Shown: positions 1 through 10,539 of the stretch, piece by piece | Position numbering within the stretch: the first letter of the stretch is position 1 | Layout of the letters: each line of letters starts with the position of its first letter | DNA from: Dipteris shenzhenensis | Taxonomy: Eukaryota > Polypodiophyta > Polypodiopsida > Gleicheniales | DNA: 64,000 nt | Reading direction: 5' to 3' (one strand) | Assembly: GCA_047967505.1 (NCBI GenBank) | Contig: CM106540.1 | Program-made: the position numbers and the translations under genes | The notes under the pieces: generated by a model | What the model saw: the letters and a program-made list of their open reading frames with translations, nothing else | Told to the model about the DNA's origin: nothing | Database searches by the model: none

Positions 1-329
1 GTCTTTTAGGCAGGAAAGGTGTATGTGAAAAAGTCCAAGTGTTACCTTTTTGTAAGTCAAGTACGTGGGTCATATAATCTCTAAAAAAGGAACATATATG
101 GATAAAAACAACACTTGAAGCTATTTTATTGTGACCTAGGATCACAATGGATTGCCGACCAAATCCATTGGCAAGACCATGCATCACAAACAAGAGTCTT
201 GATGTTTTCAATGGTGCCCGAGCTTGCCGGGAAGAAGCTACTAGCTGGTCTATCAATGACCCAACAGCGACCTCTCCTATCGGAAGTGCAAGGTTGAGCG
301 CCAAGTTGGGCAAAGATGGGATATGTTGA

Positions 330-490
330 CAATAGATTCTCCACCTCTTCATATGCGGGTTTCGATTCTAGGCACGATGCTTACATCTCTCTCACTAGTA
401 TGCGCGTCGTCAATGGATTCTCCATCTCTTCATATTTGGGGTTTCGTTTCCAGGCATGAAATTTACATCTGTCTCATTAGTATGCCTTTA
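330..490. repeat. imperfect tandem duplication, 2 x ~81 bp
   Basis: Copy 1 (330-410) and copy 2 (411-490) share the order of blocks 'GATTCTCCA', 'CTCTTCATAT', 'GGGTTTCG' and 'TTACATCT', then a shared 'TAGTATGC', with scattered mismatches and small indels. The arrangement is head to tail with no spacer. Confidence 0.6.
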
Positions 491-1054
491 CTGACAGTCC
501 AAGAGATCAATGTTCAAGCATAGCGAGATACTTCTTCTAATACAGCCTAGAACGGGCCTTAATGTTGGGAAATACTATGCCAATAACAGGGTACAATCTC
601 AAAATAATGGTCCCGTACAACGGCATGTGCAGGAGAAGAACCATACCCAACAATACTTACCAAGAGTCTACACAACTACTTACAGGAAGTCTGACCGAAA
701 GTACTATATTCCAAGCTATAAACCGCACATCGAAACTGTCACGGCTATGTCTTGACCATCTCTGGCGGTGGACCCAAGTATTGCATGGGAAACTTTTCAG
801 GAGAGCAAAATATAAATTTATCTTGCAGCCAGAATGAAGTTTAAAGCTGAAGGCACAGATATCTACTAAGATAAACTGAGAAAAACCCTAAATTTAAAGA
901 GACAGCAAAGTAACTACAGAGGTGGCTAAAGACAACGGCAACCCAAGTGGGTAAATAATACAACTTAAATGCCATATCTACCTTACAAAGGCCTCGAATA
1001 TATATAATCTTACAAATTCAATTTATTTGAAAAAAAAAAGAAGAGTGCGCCTGC

Positions 1055-1055
1055 A

Positions 1056-1111
<56 letters not shown>
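1055..1111. repeat. compound (TG)n(GA)n microsatellite
   Basis: An uninterrupted TG tract of about 12 units runs straight into a GA tract of about 16 units. Confidence 0.95.
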
Positions 1112-1114
<3 letters not shown>

Positions 1115-2455
1115 CTTGATAAGCAAAGCTATGCTTACATTCTCATCAGTCACCAAGCATAAGTAGCCATCTAGCACGTAAGCAAGAGAAAAGAAGACTT
1201 GTGAAATACTTGCTCCCCCACATGAGAATAGACTTGCCGTACGCTACAAATCGATTTGTCTTAGTTTCATCTCCTTGGTTTATTGTTTAATTCATCCGTA
1301 GATTACTTACCCATAAATGAAACAGAAGAATTCACTCGATTGATAGGTTGGTCATGATCCAACGAGAACATGTTTCTAGTGCCCTCGAACCCTGATGCCC
1401 ACTCTACATTTCAACACATAAACCTGGACATTGGGCTACAGAAACTGTAAGTAGCAACACCTCTGGACTACGAGTGAAAGCATGTAGTTACATGAAAAAG
1501 TCACCATGAGACTAGCAAATTCACTTAACTTGCATCCCAATTTTTAAAAGTATCAATGCCATTTGCACCTGGAAGGCACTAATGTCTATACAGACAAACA
1601 CCAACAGCAAAGATTTTTCTACTACATGAAATCTGGAGAGGAATTCCGTGATGCAGTTTTCATCAGCTGGAAAAAGGCCTGCGGTATCTAAAGTGGCTCA
1701 GCTTCAACAGTTGCCTCTTTATAGAAGCTAAATTTTATAGACTGAAAACTCAGTCTGCACTCAGGTCTATAGAAAACCTCTCCTGTGACAGCTGAGTTCG
1801 ACTCATGCTTTGTATCACGTGAGTCGTATAAAAACCATTAAAATGAGGGGAAGAAGGAGAATAAAGTTCCTGCATAGTGGATCTAGGCATAATTGTCGTC
1901 TAATAGTTGTACAAGGTAACATAAACCTGCAGGGCACATACTTCAAGGATCCAGAGCAAGAAAAAGTTTCAGCCTTGTGTAAAACACCTCATTACTAGAT
2001 TCATCTCATGGATAGCTATTCAACCCCAAAAGAGCCAACGCAAACCAGGAAAGGACGCATCTTTAAACCGAGACTACAACTTTAAATAAAATTCGAAGCC
2101 AGGGCATCTCTGTATCAATGCTATGACCTTGAAGAAACGGAGCTACAGTTGAGCTCATGCAAGTAGAAATTATACTCGCATTAATGATTAGGTCACTCAA
2201 ATCCTTCTCGATCGCAGACCAAGATTGCCGTTTGGTACCTGATACGTCGTTGCGCTGGCTATCACGCAGAGGTAGGATAACCACAATCATCTCCCGAGAT
2301 ATACCTGCCAGGTCCCGACTCACTGGAAGACGGCAGTACACATTAAAACCAATCATGGTACCAATTAAGGTTACTCTCCTTCCTCTGGCAATCATTGTTT
2401 GACGTAGTCTGCAATCCGAAAGTAGCGCTCCAGAAACGTTTTGCTCTGGACAAAA

Positions 2456-3589
2456 CTAGGCGGTTCCCACTACGGAATCTTTAGGGGCAAACTCCAAACC
2501 TCTCTCAATGTTCGCCTTCAAAACTGGCAGAAGTGCGTTGTAGGAGGCTTCCTCGTACTTATTCATGTCAACAAAATCCTTTCCAACCATGTACTGAACG
2601 CCGGCTGGACACAATTTGAAACGGGTGGCAAAGTAATTCACCCGCGTAACCGCATTTTGGACTAGGCCAAATTCGAATATATCATCCTCCCCAGCTAGAG
2701 CTCGTAGACACGAGTTTATAAAAATTACAGCAGCCCTACCTTGGGCCTCGGCATCCTGCGTACCAGCTCTGATCTGCGTCGTAAGGTGCTCTATTTCTTC
2801 CTGGGTGAACTGACAACTGGGCTTCGTCTTGGAGAGAAAAGGAAGAATTGTGATCCCATCGTGACCTCCAACGACAGGCACCTCGACATCCTTAGGGTTT
2901 AAGTTCTTCATCTCCGCTACCAATTCGCTGGCTCGGACCAAGTTGATTTTGGTCACTCCAAAGAGTTTGGAAGGGTCGAACACCCTGTAACTTCTAAGCA
3001 CGTTTGCTGCCATAGGTACCATGAAGTTAAGTGGATCCGTGAGCAGATGTATCCAGGCCTTAGGACAGTTCTGGGCCACGGCTTGAACAAGGGACTTTAC
3101 TGTGCCTGCATTAATCTCAAATAGCTCTTCCCCCGTCATACCGGGCCTTTTTGAAGCACCAGAAGCAATCACTACCATGTCCATGCCGTTGAGGCAGCCC
3201 GCCAGCTGGGGAACGCCCTGGAATCCAAGCACCTGAGCAGAGGCATCGGATTTGCTCACCTCCGAGACGACCTCGTCGACGTTGACGACATCGTAGAGGT
3301 GAAGGTGGGAGACTAAGGGCGAACGCCTGGTGAGGAGGGAGAGGGGAGGTCCGACCCCTCGCGAAGCGCCGAGGAGGGCGATTTTGAAAGGGCCAGGGGA
3401 AGAGGCAGGAGGCGGAGGGGAAGGGGAAGGGGAGGCATGGGCGGAGCGGACGAGGGGGGGACGACGACGACCAGAGGAGCAGCAGCAAGGTGCCAAGAAG
3501 AAGAAGAAGAGGGGTCGCAGGCGACCAGCAACAGAAACAGGAGGAGGAACAGCAAGAGGACGAGCAGCAGCAGCAGCAGCACTTGCCAT
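2456..3589 (-). CDS. plastid NAD-malate dehydrogenase-like protein, catalytically degraded
   Basis: A single open frame of 377 codons starts at ATG 3589-3587. The five codons upstream begin with TTG, so I rejected the longer start. Residues 1-65 are rich in Ala, Pro, Ser and Arg with few acidic residues, like a chloroplast transit peptide. From about residue 68 it follows plastid/mitochondrial-type MDH to the C-terminus (Rossmann start, 'SPLVS.LHLYD', 'KLFGVT', 'GITILP.LSKTKPS'). Several key positions are altered: the nucleotide-loop glycine is Arg77, the two substrate-binding arginines are Lys147 and Gly153, the 'NPVN' Asn is Asp185, and the catalytic dyad Asp is Asn216. The partner His243 and Arg219 remain. 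The 'AGAGSATLSMAYA' region is shortened. The frame has no stops, so the protein is probably made. Plastid pdNAD-MDH normally interconverts malate and oxaloacetate and, in Arabidopsis, also has a non-enzymatic role with the FtsH12/FtsHi complex. This copy may keep only a structural role, which is inference. No introns are visible. Confidence 0.88.
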   Translation of the reverse strand: MASAAAAAARPLAVPPPVSVAGRLRPLFFFFLAPCCCSSGRRRPPLVRSAHASPSPSPPPPASSPGPFKIALLGASRGVGPPLSLLTRRSPLVSHLHLYDVVNVDEVVSEVSKSDASAQVLGFQGVPQLAGCLNGMDMVVIASGASKRPGMTGEELFEINAGTVKSLVQAVAQNCPKAWIHLLTDPLNFMVPMAANVLRSYRVFDPSKLFGVTKINLVRASELVAEMKNLNPKDVEVPVVGGHDGITILPFLSKTKPSCQFTQEEIEHLTTQIRAGTQDAEAQGRAAVIFINSCLRALAGEDDIFEFGLVQNAVTRVNYFATRFKLCPAGVQYMVGKDFVDMNKYEEASYNALLPVLKANIERGLEFAPKDSVVGTA

Positions 3590-3945
3590 TTCGCCTACTC
3601 GCAAACCGTCCCTAAAACCCTCCCCAAAAAGAGCACCTGCATTTGTTGCCCTTTTGCACGTGGAGGGCTATCGGGCTTATGTGAGGATTCTCTCCGAGGT
3701 GATAGTGCTATGGTGGTGCACACGGTTGTGGAGGAGGATCCCCTCTTGCATGCACGAGCTCTGAGTGTGGTTTTGTTCTTGCTGAGTTGTCTAAGGGACG
3801 TGAGAATTGGAGTGTGATGAAAGATGCATGTGCTAGTGGAGGCGAAGTAAGGGCATGGATTGCAATGTTCCTATTGAAAACTTCAATTTGAGGGAGTCAA
3901 ATAGCATGCTCCAAGTCTTCTTTCTTTGGGTGTTGAAGCTTAACG

Positions 3946-4095
3946 GCAAGTTGTTTCCTACAGAGAGTCTTATGAATCTTCTTTCTTTAGGATGATGAAG
4001 TTATCTTTGGGTATCTCTGTGTGCCACATGATAACGACTATCCCCTTGTCGTTATCATGTTGAAGCAAGTTGTTTCCTACAGAGAGTCTTATGAA
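3946..4095. repeat. 31-bp perfect direct repeat
   Basis: A 31-bp sequence beginning GCAAGTTGTTTCC occurs at 3946-3976 and again, identical, at 4065-4095. Both copies are preceded nearby by 'TGTTGAAGC'. The hairpin at 4026-4060 lies between them. Confidence 0.9.
4026..4060. repeat. perfect 13-bp inverted repeat, 9-nt loop
   Basis: Arms ACATGATAACGAC (4026-4038) and its reverse complement (4048-4060) flank the loop TATCCCCTT. On either strand this would form a strong stem-loop. It sits between two 31-bp direct repeats just upstream of a copia gag. Its function is unknown. Confidence 0.9.
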
Positions 4096-4224
4096 CCTAG
4101 ACAACTCGTCTAGGCTTTGGCTATTGTATCTTTGGATGGAACATCGATATCAAGTGCCGTCGCAAAATTGGTGTGGTCCTCTTGACCTAGCTAACCGCTC
4201 TTACCACTTGATGCCCAAATCCTT

Positions 4225-7200
4225 GCATAAGTCACGGATATTATCGCACTTCACAGATTGTCACTGAAAAGCTTGACAAGAACAACTTCCAGGCATGGAA
4301 GTTTAGAATGACGAATTTCTTGATGGGAAAAGGCTATTGGGAATTCATTACAGGAAATGAAGAAGAACCTGTTCTTCCTAATGTTCCCAGTCAACAGGAA
4401 ATGCAGGCATTTAAAGGATGGCATGAGAGAGCCAGGAAAGTTATGTACTGGCTGTCTATCAGTATTTCGGACTCCATGATTGTGCATATTCAGGATGCAA
4501 ATACACAAAGGAGGCATGGGATACTTTGGCAAAAATGTATAGCACAAATACGCAAGCCAGGAAAATGCAACTCAAATAGGAGTTGCACAATGTGCAGAGA
4601 GAAAATTTGAGCATAAATGACTACCACATGAAAGTGAAGAAAATTGCAGATGCACTTGCTTCCATTGGGTCGCCAGTGGATGATGATGATTTGGTTTCTG
4701 TGACCTTGAATGGTCTAGGAAAGGATTATGCACAGTTCCAGACATCCATTGCCGTCGGTGAAAAATTTCTTGATTTTGAGGAGTTGATTGCTCTTCTAAT
4801 TTCTGAAGAGCAGAGAAATGGGGGTGCATCTTCTTCAGCAGGAACTTCAAAAGAAACTGTCTTCTACTCAAATGCTGGCAGAGGTAGAGGCAGAGGTAGA
4901 GGAGGCCGATCTGCAGGCCGTGGTAGAAATCGGAATATGCAGCAAACGCAAGAAAACCAGTCCTATGCAGGAGGACGTGGTAACTCTAGAGGCAGGGGGA
5001 GCCAAAGAGGTCGTGGTGGATGGCAGAGAAGCCAAAATGCAAACAGCAATGTTGAATGCTACTATTGTGGCAAAATGGGTCATATGGCTAAGGACTGCTA
5101 CAAAAAGCAGAATGACATTATGAATGGAAAATTGCAGCAAGGCAATTATGCATCTTCTAGCAGGCAGGGTGATGACAGAAATGAGCATCTTTTTATGGTG
5201 CAGCATATGACCAATGCTGTGACAAGTACAGAAGAACAAAATGATGTGTGGTATGTTGACTCAGGTGCGTCAAACCACATGACAGGTCATGCAGAATGGA
5301 TGCAAGATGCAAGGAAGCTGGAAAAGCTAGGATTTGTGGAGACTGGTGATGATACTGCACATCCTATTGTGCAGATTGGCAAAATTCCTTTGTCTATGCA
5401 GGATGGGAAAAAGAAATACTTGTCTGATGTATTTCATGTCCCGAACATCACCAAGAACCTGGTTTCTGTTGGTCAGATGGTTGAGCAGGGCTTGCAGGTC
5501 AGATTTAATCCTCATGGATGCTTTGTTGAGGATATGAAAAATAATGGTCGCTTGATAGCAAAAGGAAAGAAGAAGGGCAGAATGTTTACGTTGGATGCAG
5601 ACATGCCTGAATTGAGTGCAGCAATGTTTGCACATGGGACCGGTGTAGTTGCAAATATTGATATCTGGCACAAACGCATTGGTCATGTTAATATACAGCG
5701 ACTTAAATCAATGCAAGCCCAAAATATTGTTGCAGGATTGCCTAAATTCAAGGTTGCAGAAATGCACAAGGTTTGTGAAGCCTGTCAATTTGGGAAACAG
5801 GTAAGGAAACCTTTTCCTAGGCATATTCAAGAGAGTAAAAAGCCATTGGAATTAATCCACTCTGATGTGTGGACTACAAAAGCTGCATCTATTGGAGGCT
5901 GTCACTATTTTGTCACATTTATTGATGACTTCAGTAGAAAACTGTGGGTGTATTTTATGAAAAAGAAAAGTGAAGTGTTTGGGCACTTCAAAGCTTTCAA
6001 AGCTATGGTTGAAAAAGAAACAGGCCTGCAAATAAAATGCCTAAGGTCAGATGGAGGGGGAGAGTACCTCTCAAATGAGTTTGCAAGGTTCTTGCAGGAG
6101 CATGGTATAAAGCAGCAATATTCATGCAGCCATACCCCACAGCAAAATGGAATTGCAGAAAGAAAAAACAGGCATATTGGAGAGGTATCTCGGGCTATGC
6201 TAAATGAAAAAGATCTACCAGATTATTATTGGGCTGAAGCAGTTGCTACAGCAGTCTATATAATGAACAGGACTCCCACTGCAGCAATACATGGCATGAC
6301 GCCAGAGGAGATGTATACTGGTAGGAAACCAAATATTTCTCATCTGAAGATTTTTGGTTGCATTGCCTATGTCCATGTGCCAGATGAGTTGAGGTCCAAG
6401 TTGGATCCAAAAGCTGAGAAGTGCGTGTTTATTGGTTATTCTCTGCAGCAGAAAGGGTATAGATGCTATAACCCTTCTACACGTAAGTTCACAGTGAGCA
6501 GAGATGTTGTTTTTGATGAGATGAGCAGCTGGTATAAACCAGTAAATGTGATGATTGATGTAGATGCACAAAATGGTAATGCTGCACAGAATGCACAGCA
6601 GCAATCACAAAATATCAGTGGACCTGGAGTGTCCTCTACCAGTGGTTCACATACTTCGCCATGGACAGGCAGATTGACATCAGGAGAATCTCCTCAAAGC
6701 AATGCAGAAAGTGGTACGCAGGTATCACGAAAAGGAAAAGAGAAGGTAGATCAGCCCATGTTTGATGTGAATGCAGGTCACTCTTATGTAGATGGTGAAT
6801 CCAGTGGCTCAGAATAGAGCATTGATGATGAGTTGGGTATTCCTTCTGTCGTTACACCTGGAGTAAGGAAGACCAGGGATGTTTTGAGAGCACTTGGAAG
6901 TGAGCCTATTTTGCGCAAGTCTACCAGGGTTAGGTATCCTGTGGATAGGCTGAAATATAATGGATTTATAGCCATTCACTATGCCTATATGGTCAAAGTG
7001 ATACAGGAACCAGAACCCACTTCTTTTGAGCAAGCCATGGGAAATGAAAAATGGGAGAAAGCCATGGATGAAGAAATGGATGCCTTGGATGCTAATGCTA
7101 CATGGGAATTGGTGCCTTTACCTAAAGGCAAGAATGCAATTGGCTGTAAGTGGGTTTATAAGATCAAGCACAATGCAGATGGTTCTGTGAATAGATACAA

Positions 7201-7481
7201 GGCAAGATTAGTTATCAAGGGGTATGCACAGACATACGGCATTGATTATGAAGAAACTTTCAGCCCAGTTGCAAGGATGGCAACCGTAAGAGCAGCCATT
7301 GCTATGGCTGCATCAAAGGGATGGTCTTTACATATGGATGTAAAGAATGCCTTCTTGCATGGTGATTTGCAAGAAGAGGTCTTTATGGAGCAGCCCACAG
7401 GTTATGTTCATGCTACTCATCCTGAGTTTGTTTGCAGGTTGAAGAAAGCCTTGTATGGCTTGAAGCAAGCACCTAGAGCAT
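4225..7481 (+). pseudogene. Ty1/copia gag-pol (copia A), 3'-truncated in RT
   Basis: This is a polyprotein remnant in copia order. The gag (UBN2-like) starts before 4308, with no clear ATG. It changes frame near 4500 and meets a TAG at 4577-4579. An RG-rich tract (about 4875-5030) precedes a canonical CCHC knuckle (CX2CX4HX4C, 5057-5098). The protease motif DSGA is near 5257. Integrase has its HHCC zinc site near 5670-5795 and core residues in 'HSDVW' (~5854), 'SDGGGEY' (~6050) and 'NGIAERK' (~6150). A TAG at 6815-6817 splits integrase from RT. RT begins near 7030 and ends abruptly after '[10 protein letters not shown]' at 7480, so the YVDD box and RNase H are missing. The next base belongs to a minus-strand gypsy element. 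No LTRs were identified. Apart from two nonsense codons and one frameshift the frame is long and well preserved, suggesting moderate age. Confidence 0.92.
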
Positions 7482-7652
7482 GTAGATCTTCTCCCTGCAC
7501 AATTGAAAGTCCACTTGTACGGCCACAGTTTGATCATCCATAGGGTCTAGTCCTTCTATTGCAGCCTTGCAAATTGATACAAGCCCTAATCGTTTCAATT
7601 TATCTTGGCAAGCTCGAGCCTCTTCTATTGCCTGCTTTTTCATCCAGGCAAC
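7482..7652 (-). pseudogene. open coiled-coil-like fragment at the 3' end of gypsy 1
   Basis: On the minus strand, 57 codons without a stop run into the junction with copia A. The translation is rich in Lys, Glu, Ala and Gln ('MKKQAIEEARACQDKLKRLG') and looks helical, then turns acidic ('GLDPMDDQ'). It lies just downstream of the gypsy 1 integrase C-terminus in a region where every other frame is full of stops. I do not recognise the family. It could be a C-terminal extension of pol or an extra ORF, cut off by the junction. Confidence 0.4.
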
Positions 7653-7689
7653 TTTTTTTTAAAGATCCTTTTCTTAACGAATGGCTTGT

Positions 7690-8690
7690 AGTGTTTGGAG
7701 AGCTAAGGGGCCATAATAATGTTTAAGCTTACTCCCGTTAATGTAGCATCCATTTTGACTCCATCAAGGGTCTCGATGTGGCGTGACCCTGATATGGGCC
7801 CATTCCATGATATTTAAGCTTATGCTTTTGGTATTCATCATGTTGTACAATAGCACAAGGTCATCTTCCTTAAGGTCCTTGTTTCCTAGGTTGCAATTGA
7901 AGCACCTTTTTCAACAAAGTTTTTTGACCTTGATAACATAAGATGCTCTTAATCTCATTTCATTGAGCTTTTCAAGATGTATTAATCTAAATGGCCTCTT
8001 CTCATAGCCTATCTCAGACTACCACCCTTAGGCTTGTTGGCACTATAGATTCCATGGGCATTACTACCTCAACCCCAAATGCAAGGCTAAAGGGCATGGA
8101 GTTGGTCATGATGTTGTATTTTGTGCAATATGCCCAGAGTGCAGTGGTGATTTTGTGCTCCCAGTCATTGCAGCTAGCCTCTGAGTTTTAGTAGAGCTCT
8201 TGGCTTGGTTGTTTGATCTAGCGTAGTAGGCAGTGGATTTTATGTGAACAATCACGAACTCACTCATTAGAATACGAATTGTGTCATAAAGTGAGTTCCA
8301 CAATCGCCCATGCTTTTGAGTGGGAGGCTGAAGCATGATATAACATTCTCATATAGGAATTTGGCCATTGCGCATGTGTCAGCCTTCTTGGTAGCCTTGG
8401 CTTTTGTCCACTTTGTAAAATAATCGGTAGCCACAATAATATGTCGGTCGGGCTTGGGTCCCTTTTGCTGCATTGGATTGATTGGTCATATAAAACAATG
8501 CCCCATTTCTCAAAACGTTGATCAGTAGAACTCCCCTTCCATCAAAGGCATATAATCTTGCTTATGAGGTATGGAGGTTTGGCCTAGTAGGGGTCGCAAC
8601 ACTTGGCCCAACATAGGTCTGCTTGTAGCACCTTACGGGCTGTGAGCTCTCCTGCAAAGTGCCCTCCTACAATGCCCAAATGGGCTTCTT
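7690..8690 (-). pseudogene. gypsy 1 integrase remnant
   Basis: Minus-strand frames carry a Ty3/gypsy integrase broken by many frameshifts. The zinc-binding end appears as 'GGHFAGELTARKVLQADLCW' (near 8620-8690). The core first Asp sits in 'VATDYFTKW' and the second in 'GDCGTHF' (8267-8440). A C-terminal 'ETLDGVKMDAT' block (about 7740-7800) resembles the end of gypsy integrases. It belongs to the same element as the RT and gag upstream on this strand. It is non-functional. Confidence 0.8.
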
Positions 8691-8929
8691 CCAACACCTC
8701 TACGAACTCATCCTTGTGGACATAACTATGTCATCCTTACCCATTCAATAGAGTTGGATGGCTATCAATTGATATAGTGCCGTGTCTTTGAGTGAGTTTT
8801 TGAGGAGAGTGGGAAATCTCGGCATAGTTATAGATAAATATATGATAGTAGCCCTTATGCCCATTAAATCTCTACACACCCTTTGCATTGGTAGGGGGCG
8901 ATAGCTCCAAGGTGAGCTTAATCATGTTG

Positions 8930-9760
8930 TAACCCATAGAAATCTCGTTCTTGGATACAACATGGCCTAATATAACCTGTGCTTAACCCAAAATTGGCAT
9001 TTGAGTGGATTGAGGCAAATAGAGGTGACACCTCTTAAAAAAAGGTTAAAGATATTTATCCCATGCAAAATGTATGCATAGGTCATCCAAAAACACCTCT
9101 AGGAAATCCCTCAAGTATTCCTTGAAAGTTGTGATCATCAACTGTTGGAATGTAGTAGAAGCATTGGTGAGCCCAAAGAGCATTGCCTTGGAAGAGTATA
9201 CTCTCCATTCCATGGCAAATGTTGTCTTATATTGATTCATTGGTGCTATTGATACTTGATTGTACCCCAAGAATCCACCCAGGAAGCTATAAGCCTCCTT
9301 TCTTGCAACTCTTTTTTAGCACATGATCTGTAATGGGCAGCAAATAATGGTCTTTACGTGTTGCAGTATTGACCATTTTTAGATTTTGACACATACTCGG
9401 ATTTTGGCATTCTTTACCAGAACAATGACAATGGGGGACACCCAGTCTGTATGTTCGATCTCATAAATGAATCTTGTGTTGATGAGTTTTTGTATTTCCT
9501 CCCTCACAATCATTGTGTATTTGGGATTCATAATGGTAGGGCCTTTGCCTCATCGGTCTAATGTCATCCATATTTGGATGGCATGTTGCACGACCCTGAG
9601 GGGCATGCCCTTCATGTCACTATACTTCCAAGCAAAGCAATCTTTGTATTCTCATAGGAGGGAAATCAAGGCCTCTTCTTGCCTGATTGTGAGGTCATTG
9701 ACTATATAGACCGGTTTAGGGTCTGTCCCTCAGGACTCCCATAGGTTGGGATGTCACTCC
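8930..9760 (-). pseudogene. gypsy 1 reverse transcriptase remnant
   Basis: Minus-strand translation in shifting frames gives typical Ty3/gypsy RT blocks in order: 'REEIQKLINTRFIYEIE', 'WVSPIVIV', 'GYNQVSIAP', 'KTTFAMEWRVYSSKAMLFGL', 'TFQQLM' and 'VFLDDLCIHF' in place of the usual Y-(V/I)-D-D-I-L-V-(F/Y). The Asp pair is still visible near 9085. Stops and frameshifts are frequent. RNase H is hard to see between this block and integrase and may be largely deleted. Confidence 0.82.
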
Positions 9761-10539
9761 ATCCACCAGCTTAACCATAGGTTGACCCAGCACTATCGGG
9801 TGACTTTGCTAACACATGCACCTCCATCCAAGGTTGCAGTGGCACTCTTGTTTCGGTAGGTGATTGGGAGCACAGCATTGGTGTCATCACTTTCAAAGTA
9901 TCGGCCTAATTTATTGATTGGCATCTTAAGTAGGTTCTACTCCTTGTAGGGGCTTCTATCATGGGTAGCTCCTCAAGGTGGCCATCTATCAATTGATCCA
10001 GGATGGGATTCCCTCTTAGTAGGGTTGGAATATGCATTTTCACTTCTATGAACAAGAATGTGGTTAGCCTGGGTGATAGGCTCTCAACCTTCTAAATCTA
10101 GCTCTTCAAAGCCATAAAAGGACATAAGGTCCTCTTCTATAGCCTGATGCCATGTGGGTCCTCTTCGAACATTTTGTGCCTTAAGAGAGTGTCTCATAGA
10201 TATGCCACCTAATTCTTCCTCATCCACCTTTTCCAAGATTCATAGTTTGGATGTATCGTGTCCGCACCCTTGATTGTTATGAGCCATTACTCAAATTTCT
10301 CTTGATTGTTGTGCCTCAACAAGGCATTGCTTTTCAATATCAGGGTCGAGGTATTCATTATGACCCATAGGAGCTGTAAGATGGTACCCCTCTTGCCTTA
10401 TCCTTGCTCTTAGGCCGTGGATGGTTGGATTTGGAGCTAACATGGTGTGTATTAAAGAAGTGGAAGTGGATACAATAGCAGTGTCCTCACTGGACCTGCT
10501 TTGAAAAATAACTCTGCCTGATCCTTTCCTACTTTCACA
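9761..10539 (-). pseudogene. gypsy 1 protease/linker region, heavily decayed
   Basis: Between RT and the gag knuckles, short minus-strand coding-like pieces remain, such as 'LLRGNPILDQLIDGHLEELP' near 9960-10060. I could not place the protease active-site triad. The region is assigned by position in the element. Confidence 0.45.

Larger units (their letters stand above)
1..2455. other. non-coding flank downstream of the MDH-like gene
   Basis: About 2.4 kb lies 3' of the minus-strand MDH-like gene. It has short open frames on both strands, but none shows a recognisable domain or coding-like composition. It contains an imperfect 81-bp tandem duplication and a TG/GA microsatellite, listed separately. 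Sequence next to 2456 should include the 3' UTR of the MDH-like transcript, but I cannot place the polyadenylation site. Confidence 0.6.
3605..4224. other. intergenic region between MDH-like gene and copia element
   Basis: This holds the presumed promoter of the minus-strand MDH-like gene (next to 3590) and then AT-rich sequence with a direct repeat and a hairpin, listed separately. I see no coding sequence. Confidence 0.5.

Noticed and set aside
2063-2395. 110-codon minus-strand open frame just downstream of the MDH-like gene
   Set aside because: No recognisable domain, and it lies where the 3' UTR is expected; an open frame of this length can occur by chance.
3117-3817. Several overlapping open frames on both strands over the MDH-like 5' end
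   Set aside because: They are shadows caused by the GC-rich, low-complexity transit-peptide coding sequence.
4026-4060. Hairpin as a transcription terminator
   Set aside because: Intrinsic stem-loop terminators are bacterial; nothing in this window is bacterial, so it is listed only as an inverted repeat.
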